The notes under the pieces were generated by a model. The model ran no database searches, was not told the origin of the DNA, and saw nothing but the letters and a program-made list of their open reading frames with translations. DNA of 12,236 nt. Source: Alphaproteobacteria bacterium UBA1303 (GTDB taxonomy: Bacteria; Pseudomonadota; Alphaproteobacteria; Micropepsales; Micropepsaceae). Of the stretch, positions 7,469-12,236 are shown one piece after another (position 1 is the stretch's first letter; each line of letters starts with the position of its first letter). Location of the stretch: positions 1-12,236 of the forward strand of contig DBTZ01000036.1 of assembly GCA_002307315.1 (NCBI GenBank), read 5' to 3'. A program made the translations under genes and the position numbers.

Positions 7469-8286
7469 GCGAATTTCTTCCGATGTTCGTCCAATAAATT
7501 TAGGATGTTAGCTGCCGTTTCCTCGACCGAACGACGGGTTACGTCGATCGACGGCCAACCATGCCGATCGTAAAGCCGGCGGGTTTCCATGATTTCCTCA
7601 CGTACGCATTGCGGATCGACATAATCGGTTTTGTTCTTTTCGCCCATAGTAGCTAGGCGATTGATACGTACTTGCACTAACCGATCGGGCGATACCCACA
7701 AACCGATGATTAGAGGTTCTTCGTATTTAAACAGATTATCCGGCGGCGGCATACCCGGTACCAGCGGCACGTTGGCGGCTCGAATGCCACGAATCGCTAG
7801 ATAAACGCAGGTCGGTGTCTTGCAGGTACGACTTGCACCCAGCAGGATTACTTCGGCTTCCGACAGGTCGTTTACCAACTGACCGTCGTCATGCTCGATG
7901 GTATAGCTTAGGGCATCGATGCGTTGCAGATAGTCCTGATCGACTTCATGCTGACCGCCGGGCTTGCTGGTCTCGGCCACGCCGAAAGCGCGTTCCATTA
8001 CACCGACCGGGCCTTCCATCACGTCATAATAAGGAATTCCCATCAGCGCGAGCTGGGAAATCAGCTCCTTGCGCAAGTCCTTTCGTACCATCGTGAAGAA
8101 AACCAATCCTCTATCTTCACCGATGCTTTCGATCACTCTTTTTAGCTGCCGTTCACTCCTGACCAGCGTATGGGCATGTTCGTTTACGTCCACATTATCG
8201 AACTGTGCGAGGGACGCGCGAGCAACCGCATGCAAGGTTTCTCCGGTGGCATCAGACACCAGATGAAGATGATATTTTTCACCCAC
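7465..8286 (-). CDS. ppsR: Pyruvate, phosphate dikinase / PEP synthase regulatory protein (DUF299)
   Basis: Encodes 273 residues. Members are bifunctional: an ADP-dependent kinase inactivates pyruvate phosphate dikinase (or PEP synthase) by threonine phosphorylation, and a Pi-dependent phosphorylase reverses it. The family starts with 'HLHLVSDATGET' (7-18), as here. The nucleotide-binding loop is GASRTCKTPT (150-159), followed by C160 where most relatives have serine. The C-terminal 'VREEIMETRRLYDRHGWPSIDVTRRSVEETAA' region is typical. The start is GTG at 8286, chosen because AGGGAG lies six bases upstream (complement of 8293-8298) and the family N-terminus follows directly. It is the first gene of the ppsR-maf-aroE-coaE-dnaQ operon. 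It corresponds to RP001 of Rickettsia, the gene flanking the replication origin. The target dikinase is not in the window. Confidence 0.93.
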   Translation of the reverse strand: MGEKYHLHLVSDATGETLHAVARASLAQFDNVDVNEHAHTLVRSERQLKRVIESIGEDRGLVFFTMVRKDLRKELISQLALMGIPYYDVMEGPVGVMERAFGVAETSKPGGQHEVDQDYLQRIDALSYTIEHDDGQLVNDLSEAEVILLGASRTCKTPTCVYLAIRGIRAANVPLVPGMPPPDNLFKYEEPLIIGLWVSPDRLVQVRINRLATMGEKNKTDYVDPQCVREEIMETRRLYDRHGWPSIDVTRRSVEETAANILNLLDEHRKKFA

Positions 8287-8362
8287 AATTTGCTCCCTAT
8301 TTACTCACTGCCCCGGCTATGAATCGTCCCGTATCGCGTTTTTTTTAACTTTCTGTTTACCT

Positions 8363-8402
8363 CTGTGAAGAAAGAGTTAACAAGTCGCCGCTTTCATCAC
8401 AG
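8363..8402. repeat. 12-bp imperfect inverted repeat in the candidate origin
   Basis: CTGTGAAGAAAG (8363-8374) and CTTTCATCACAG (8391-8402) pair at 11 of 12 positions, with a single A-A mismatch (8369/8396) and a 16-base loop containing GTTAAC. The left arm contains a DnaA-box-like sequence. A competing short pairing exists between CTTTCT (8349-8354) and AGAAAG (8369-8374). No T-tract follows on either strand, so a terminator is unlikely. It may be a protein-binding site or an extrudable hairpin. Confidence 0.65.
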
Positions 8403-8527
8403 TCCGAGTGCTACAGAGGGATATTCGGAACACCTTGTGCCATTAGGTAAACCCTTTTACTGAATCGGCTTATCCAGTGATCCTTCCACAATCCACAAGA
8501 CATACAACATCTTCATAATCTTTAATT

Positions 8528-8532
8528 AAGGA
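8528..8532 (+). promoter_or_regulatory. hemE ribosome binding site
   Basis: AAGGA is centred 10-11 bases ahead of the hemE ATG (eight bases between) and fixes the start at 8541. It lies inside the AT-rich stretch bordering the candidate origin. Confidence 0.7.
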
Positions 8533-8540
8533 ATCTTATT

Positions 8541-9551
8541 ATGAAGAATGGGAAGTTAGTCTCTTTGGAAAAGGGGAAAATACCAGTCTGGATCATGCGA
8601 CAGGCCGGAAGATATTTACCGGAGTATCGCGATCTTAGAACCAAGGCGGGATCGTTTTGGAACTTATGTCGTACCCCGGTTCTGGCGGCGGAGGTCAGTT
8701 TGCAGCCGATACGCCGTTTTGGTTTCGATGCTGCCATCGTTTTTTCGGATATTCTCGAAGTTCCCGCCGCTTTGGGTGTACCAGTCGATTTTTTCGGGGA
8801 TGGTCCGAAGCTGAAGCCGATATCTTCGATTGATGGGCTGGTTGACGATCCGATAAATTATCGTCGTCACTTCGTACCGGTTTATGAAACGGTTGGTTTG
8901 GTGCGAAAGGCTTTGCCAGATGCGGTCTCGGTAATCGGTTTTGCCGGAGCGCCATGGACTTTGGCCGCCTATATGGCGGCGGGCGGTGGCGGAGACGATC
9001 AGAAGGCCGCTAAGCTTTGGGCCTATCGCCAGCCGGAAAGTTTTGCACAATTGATCGACATACTCGTCGATTGTGTGAGCGAACATTTGATCGGGCAATT
9101 ACTTGCCGGTGCAGATACGGTTCAATTGTTCGATAGTTGGGCGGGCGGTATGGCCGAGCCGCTTTTTTTGCGTTTCGTCATGGCTCCGGCGAAACGAATC
9201 GTTGCTAAGGTGAAAGCGGTTGTGCCGCAAGCCGGTATTATCGGATTTCCGCGAGGAATTACACTTGAGGGATACGGCAACTATGCCAAAGCGACCGGCG
9301 TTGATGTGATTTCCCTTGATACTGCCGTGCCGATCGAATGGGCGGAAAAAAATCTTGATATAGGAATACAAGGTAATCTTGATCCTCTTGCTCTTGTTGC
9401 CGGTGGAGCGGCACTGGAGCAGGGTGTCATGTCGATTATGAAAGCTATGCGGAACAAAAAGCATATATTCAACTTGGGTCATGGCATACTACGGGAAACG
9501 CCGGTCGAGCATGTGGAAAAATTGGTGTCTTTGATACGGAGTTTTGCATGA
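8541..9551 (+). CDS. hemE: Uroporphyrinogen decarboxylase
   Basis: Encodes 336 residues. It removes four acetate carboxyls from uroporphyrinogen III to give coproporphyrinogen III in the cytosolic heme pathway. Signature 1, PVWIMRQAGRYLPEYR (15-30), includes the substrate-binding arginines R20 and R24. The key aspartate is D70 in FSDILEVP. Signature 2, GFAGAPWTLAAYM (133-145), includes Y144. A conserved histidine lies at 314 in NLGHGI. The N-terminus is slightly shorter than many relatives but complete at the motif level. Its base composition looks more AT-rich than the genes on the far left. The stop overlaps the hemH start as ATGA (9548-9551), so the two genes are translationally coupled. 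Confidence 0.96.
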   Translation: MKNGKLVSLEKGKIPVWIMRQAGRYLPEYRDLRTKAGSFWNLCRTPVLAAEVSLQPIRRFGFDAAIVFSDILEVPAALGVPVDFFGDGPKLKPISSIDGLVDDPINYRRHFVPVYETVGLVRKALPDAVSVIGFAGAPWTLAAYMAAGGGGDDQKAAKLWAYRQPESFAQLIDILVDCVSEHLIGQLLAGADTVQLFDSWAGGMAEPLFLRFVMAPAKRIVAKVKAVVPQAGIIGFPRGITLEGYGNYAKATGVDVISLDTAVPIEWAEKNLDIGIQGNLDPLALVAGGAALEQGVMSIMKAMRNKKHIFNLGHGILRETPVEHVEKLVSLIRSFA

Positions 9552-10552
9552 AGGTTGCAGTGGTTCTTTTCAATCTTGGTGGTCCAGACACACCGGATTC
9601 CATCGAACCATTTTTGCGCAATTTGTTTTCGGACCCGGCAGTGTTGCCGTTGCCTTCGATATTGAGGTTGCCGCTGGCGAAGTTCATTGCCGCAAAACGC
9701 GTTCCATCGGCGCGCGAAATTTACGCGAAGATCGGTGGATGTTCGCCAATTCTTTCTGAAACGAAAGCGCAGGCGCAGGCGTTGGAGGCGGCACTGGGCA
9801 GGGATTTTCGTTGTTTCATTTCCATGAGGTGTTGGAAACCCTTTAGTGACGACGCCGTGGCGGCCATTAAGGCTTGGGGTGCCGAACAAATCGTGCTGAT
9901 ACCACTCTATCCGCAATTTTCCACTGCTACGACGGGGTCTTCGTTTGTCGATTGGACACGTGCGGCGGCGGCGGCGGAATTGAACCTGGCGACGGTACGC
10001 ATTTGCTGTTATCCCGAACAAAGCGGATTTATTTCGGCGTTGGCCGGTCTGATCGTTGAGGCGGCGGCAAAGGCAAAATCGGGCATATCCTATCGTCTTT
10101 TGCTGTCGGCGCACGGGTTGCCCGAACGGATGATCCGAAACGGCGATCCATACAAAAGTCACGTCGAAAAAACCGCCGCGGCCTTGACCAAAAAATTGGG
10201 AATGGACGACATTTTGGTTTGTTATCAAAGCCGGGTCGGACCGATGAAATGGATCGGTCCGGCCACCGACAGCGAGATCAAGCGCGCCGGGGCGGACGGC
10301 AAGGGTATTATTATCGCGCCGATTGCCTTCGTTTCTGAACATTCGGAAACTTTGGTGGAACTGGACATTGAATACGCTCTTCTGGCGAAGAATTGCGGCG
10401 TGAAGGATTATATCCGGGTGCCGGCTGTCGGTATTCGCGCGGATTTCATCGCGGGGTTGGCAAAATTGGTAAGTGACGCCCTTGCGGGCAAGGGATCGAC
10501 TGGTTACGACGACTGCGGAACGGAAGGGCGATGCGGCTGCAGGCGGAAATAA
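9548..10552 (+). CDS. hemH: Ferrochelatase, probable [2Fe-2S] type
   Basis: Encodes 334 residues. It inserts Fe2+ into protoporphyrin IX to make protoheme, usually at the inner face of the membrane. Catalytic histidine H189 is in LLLSAHGLPE, and the acidic site is in FVSEHSETLVELDIEY (261-276, E264 conserved). The last 12 residues carry C323, C329 and C331 (C-x5-C-x-C), and C153-C154 lie in RICCYP. This is close to the one-internal, three-terminal cysteine arrangement that binds a [2Fe-2S] cluster in the Caulobacter and mycobacterial enzymes, so a cluster is predicted. The normally conserved MRYWHP segment reads MRCWKP (93-98). GGAG at 9538-9541 serves the start, which overlaps hemE by four bases. 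Confidence 0.95.
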   Translation: MKVAVVLFNLGGPDTPDSIEPFLRNLFSDPAVLPLPSILRLPLAKFIAAKRVPSAREIYAKIGGCSPILSETKAQAQALEAALGRDFRCFISMRCWKPFSDDAVAAIKAWGAEQIVLIPLYPQFSTATTGSSFVDWTRAAAAAELNLATVRICCYPEQSGFISALAGLIVEAAAKAKSGISYRLLLSAHGLPERMIRNGDPYKSHVEKTAAALTKKLGMDDILVCYQSRVGPMKWIGPATDSEIKRAGADGKGIIIAPIAFVSEHSETLVELDIEYALLAKNCGVKDYIRVPAVGIRADFIAGLAKLVSDALAGKGSTGYDDCGTEGRCGCRRK

Positions 10553-10553
10553 G

Positions 10554-10997
10554 ATGACCGAATATTTTGCTCAATATTATCTTCTGCTGAAATCCCTGCA
10601 TATCATGATGTCGATCGCCTGGATGGCGGGGTTGTTCTATCTACCTCGGTTGTTCGTTTATCATACCCAAACGATTGCCGGTACCGCCGAATACAATCGC
10701 TTCGTGGTCATGGAGCATAAACTTCTCGCTATCATCATGCGGCCGGCGCTGATTGCCACTTGGGCATTCGGGTTATTGAACGCTTGGGGTATGGGGTACT
10801 GGCTCGATCTGTGGTTTCTTGCCAAAATAGCGTTGGCGGTGCCGATGACGGCCGTTCACATCTTAGACGAATACTGGGCGATTGCCTTCGAACGCGAGCA
10901 CAACGTTCATACTGAGCGTTTTTTTCGTGTTTGGAACGAGATGCCGACCCTTTTGATGATCGGCATTGTGCTCCTGGCGGTATATAAACCCGTGTGA
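10554..10997 (+). CDS. hemJ: Protoporphyrinogen IX oxidase HemJ
   Basis: Encodes 147 residues from the ATG at 10554, one base after the hemH stop. An earlier in-frame ATG (10473) lies inside hemH and adds a non-family sequence, so it is rejected. HemJ oxidises protoporphyrinogen IX to protoporphyrin IX and is the usual enzyme in alphaproteobacteria lacking HemG and HemY. Four membrane helices are visible, at about residues 8-32, 56-79, 82-106 and 126-145. The family segment LKSLHIMMSIAWMAGLFYLP begins at residue 12 and contains H16, the conserved histidine linked to heme binding. 'LAKIAL' and 'RVWNEMPTLLMI' near the end also match. Following hemH directly, it lets product pass along the last two steps of heme synthesis. 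The intervening coproporphyrinogen oxidase is not in the window. Confidence 0.94.
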   Translation: MTEYFAQYYLLLKSLHIMMSIAWMAGLFYLPRLFVYHTQTIAGTAEYNRFVVMEHKLLAIIMRPALIATWAFGLLNAWGMGYWLDLWFLAKIALAVPMTAVHILDEYWAIAFEREHNVHTERFFRVWNEMPTLLMIGIVLLAVYKPV

Positions 10998-11227
10998 TGG
11001 AGTTGCTTATCTGCAACGATTGACGGCGGACGCGAGAAAGGCAGTTGCGCTATAGGCTCGGTCGGAGGTATAAGACCGCCGGTTCCCCATAAAAGCCTAG
11101 CGACGGATCGCGTCATCGCGCTGATCCGGAAACGCCTGTAAGGCCTAAAAATTCCATCCTTTCGACTATCCTTGCCATAGGAACGCCGGCAAGGCGATAC
11201 ATCTATTCGATCTCAAGCGAGCTATTC
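10998..11227 (+). promoter_or_regulatory. hemJ-rho intergenic region and rho leader
   Basis: This 230-base gap precedes rho. A possible promoter is TTGCGC (11045-11050), an 18-base spacer and TATAAG (11069-11074). The -10 is good and the -35 poor. Short hairpins occur (GTTGC/GCAAC at 11002-11017 and CGGTC/GACCG at 11059-11078), and a stronger one sits close to the gene (11170-11194). No clear intrinsic terminator ends the hem operon, so some readthrough into rho is possible. A long leader suits a gene that in other bacteria represses itself by Rho-dependent attenuation, but this is inferred. Confidence 0.4.
11170..11194 (+). promoter_or_regulatory. Hairpin in the rho leader
   Basis: CCTTGCC (11170-11176) and GGCAAGG (11188-11194) pair perfectly over 7 bp around an 11-base loop, ending 33 bases before the rho start. 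There is no U-tract, so it is not an intrinsic terminator. It may shape the leader RNA or affect autoregulation. Chance cannot be excluded. Confidence 0.45.
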
Positions 11228-12236
11228 ATGATTGACGATACCGGCCTGCAAACCATGAAGTTGCAGGAATTGAAAACCAAAACGCCGACCGATCTTCTCG
11301 CCTTCGCCGAAGAATTGGGAGTTGAGAACGCTTCCACCATGCGCAAGCAGGACATGATGTTCGCCATCCTTAAAGAGCTGGCCGAACGCAATGTCGAGAT
11401 TACCGGTGCCGGCGTGCTGGAAACGCTGCAGGACGGATTTGGTTTTTTACGTTCGCCCGAAGCGAACTATCTGGCCGGTCCGGACGACATTTACGTTTCC
11501 CCTTCGCAGATCCGCAAGTTTGGCCTTCGCACCGGCGATACGGTGGAAGGTCCGATTCGCTCGCCGAAGGACGGCGAACGTTATTTTGCGCTTCTCAAGG
11601 TTTCGACCATCAATTTTGAAGATCCCGAACAGATCAAGCATAAGGTCCATTTCGACAACCTGACGCCGTTGCATCCCACGCGTTGGCTCAAGATGGAGCT
11701 GGACGATCCCACCAACAAGGACAAGACCGGCCGGGTGATCGACATCGTGGCGCCGCAGGGTATGGGACAGCGCGCGCTGATTACCGCGCCGCCGCGCACC
11801 GGCAAGACGGTTATTCTGGAAAATATCGCCAAGGCGATCTCCGCCAATCACCCTGAGATTTATCTGATCGTACTTCTGATCGACGAGCGGCCGGAAGAAG
11901 TTACCGACATGCAACGCACCGTAAAGGGCGAAGTGATTTCTTCGACTTTCGACGAGCCGGCGACCCGCCATGTTCAGGTTGCCGAGATGGTGATCGAGAA
12001 GGCCAAGCGCTTGGTCGAGCACAAGCGTGACGTGGTGATCCTTTTGGATTCGATTACCCGCCTGGGACGCGCCTACAACACCGTGGTGCCGTCCTCGGGC
12101 AAGGTGCTGACGGGCGGCGTCGATGCCAACGCGTTGCAAAAGCCCAAGCGTTTTTTCGGTGCCGCGCGCAATATCGAAGAAGGCGGTTCGCTGACCATCA
12201 TCGCCACCGCTCTGATCGACACCGGCAGCCGCATGG
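11228..12236 (+). CDS. rho: Transcription termination factor Rho, 3' end beyond the window
   Basis: The first 336 codons are present. Full-length Rho is usually about 420 residues, so roughly 85 are missing at the edge. Rho is a hexameric RNA-dependent ATPase that releases transcripts. The N-terminal helix bundle (MKLQELKTKTP..LL) leads to the RNA-binding cold-shock-like domain, with LQDGFGFLRS (67-76) and YLAGPDDIYVSPSQIRKFGL (81-100). The Walker A loop is APPRTGKT (187-194), where E. coli has APPKAGKT. Catalytic glutamate E220 lies in LLIDERPEEV, and Walker B ends at D274 in VVILLDSITR. The Q-loop region GKVLTGGVDANAL is at 291-303. The ATG at 11228 has only a weak ribosome site (AGCGAG). 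In relatives the next genes are mnmE, mnmG, rsmG, parA and parB. Confidence 0.97.
   Translation, partial: MIDDTGLQTMKLQELKTKTPTDLLAFAEELGVENASTMRKQDMMFAILKELAERNVEITGAGVLETLQDGFGFLRSPEANYLAGPDDIYVSPSQIRKFGLRTGDTVEGPIRSPKDGERYFALLKVSTINFEDPEQIKHKVHFDNLTPLHPTRWLKMELDDPTNKDKTGRVIDIVAPQGMGQRALITAPPRTGKTVILENIAKAISANHPEIYLIVLLIDERPEEVTDMQRTVKGEVISSTFDEPATRHVQVAEMVIEKAKRLVEHKRDVVILLDSITRLGRAYNTVVPSSGKVLTGGVDANALQKPKRFFGAARNIEEGGSLTIIATALIDTGSRM

Larger units (their letters stand above)
8287..8540. other. oriC: Candidate chromosomal replication origin (oriC) and divergent promoter region
   Basis: These 254 bases lie between the DUF299 gene and hemE, the position of the experimentally mapped Caulobacter origin and of the proposed Rickettsia origin. 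Sequences within two mismatches of the DnaA box TTATCCACA are at 8279-8287, 8364-8372 (reverse), 8470-8478 and 8489-8497. A tandem TCCACA repeat with a 7-base period spans 8485-8497. TTAA-N7-TTTAC at 8345-8360 is one base away from a CtrA site. GAATC (CcrM-type GANTC) occurs at 8321, 8462 and 8531. Positions 8501-8540 contain only 9 G or C of 40 and could be the unwinding element. Both flanking operons need promoters here, so some signals may be regulatory instead. Assignment as oriC is an inference from synteny plus motifs. Confidence 0.65.

Noticed and set aside
8435..8463. Possible hemE promoter TTGTGC-N17-TACTGA
   Set aside because: The -10 match is poor. CATAAT at 8514-8519 is better but has no -35, so no hemE promoter is called.
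10473..10553. N-terminal extension of HemJ overlapping hemH
   Set aside because: The overlap would be long, and the added residues are hydrophilic and arginine-rich, unlike HemJ. The ATG at 10554 directly gives the family N-terminus.
10997..11023. Eight-codon ORF (MELLICND) whose ATG overlaps the hemJ stop as TGATG
   Set aside because: It could be a coupled leader peptide, but it is very short, has no own ribosome site and shows no regulatory codon pattern, so it is most likely chance.
1..12236. Search for CRISPR arrays, tRNA/rRNA, insertion sequences, toxin-antitoxin pairs or defence genes
   Set aside because: Reading both strands showed no spaced repeats, tRNA-like cloverleaf, transposase or other mobile features. 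Every long gap is explained by a divergent or leader region.

Overview
The window is a piece of an alphaproteobacterial chromosome of moderate GC content. It contains 15 protein-coding genes, all recognisable and mostly housekeeping, plus a 254-base divergent intergenic region (8287-8540) that is the best candidate for the chromosomal replication origin. The alphaproteobacterial assignment rests on gene order: secB, dnaQ, coaE, aroE, maf and the DUF299/PPDK-regulator gene on one side, and hemE, hemH, hemJ and rho on the other. This is the arrangement known around the Caulobacter and Rickettsia origins. A Tim44-like TimA protein, HemJ instead of HemG/HemY, and a ferrochelatase with a C-terminal cysteine cluster agree with it. 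I cannot name the genus.

Left part (1-4731). An uncharacterised lipoprotein gene (minus) diverges from a PfkB-family kinase gene annotated as adenosine kinase (plus). The kinase converges on a minus-strand operon timA-mltA-smr, read from 3881 down to 1498: a Tim44-like membrane protein, a murein transglycosylase A and a stand-alone Smr-domain protein. secB (plus) diverges from timA and ends in a strong hairpin terminator. secB is bracketed by two palindromes that share sequence.

Middle part (4732-8286). A tightly packed minus-strand operon, ppsR-maf-aroE-coaE-dnaQ, has four-base overlaps or gaps of 2-3 bases at every junction. It covers PEP/pyruvate enzyme control, nucleotide housecleaning, shikimate synthesis, the last step of CoA synthesis and DNA polymerase III proofreading.

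Right part (8287-12236). The 254-base region holds several DnaA-box-like sequences, a CtrA-type site, three GANTC sites, an AT-rich stretch and a 12-bp imperfect inverted repeat. From it, hemE-hemH-hemJ run rightward and supply three of the late heme-biosynthesis enzymes. Next comes a 230-base leader and then rho, which is cut by the window end. The ppsR operon runs left and the hem operon runs right, so both would be transcribed in the direction of forks leaving the candidate origin.

I found no rRNA, tRNA, CRISPR array, insertion sequence, prophage or defence system, and nothing that amounts to a wholly new system. The most informative points are the candidate oriC, the predicted [2Fe-2S] ferrochelatase and the paired palindromes around secB. 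No stretch over 300 bases lacks a gene.
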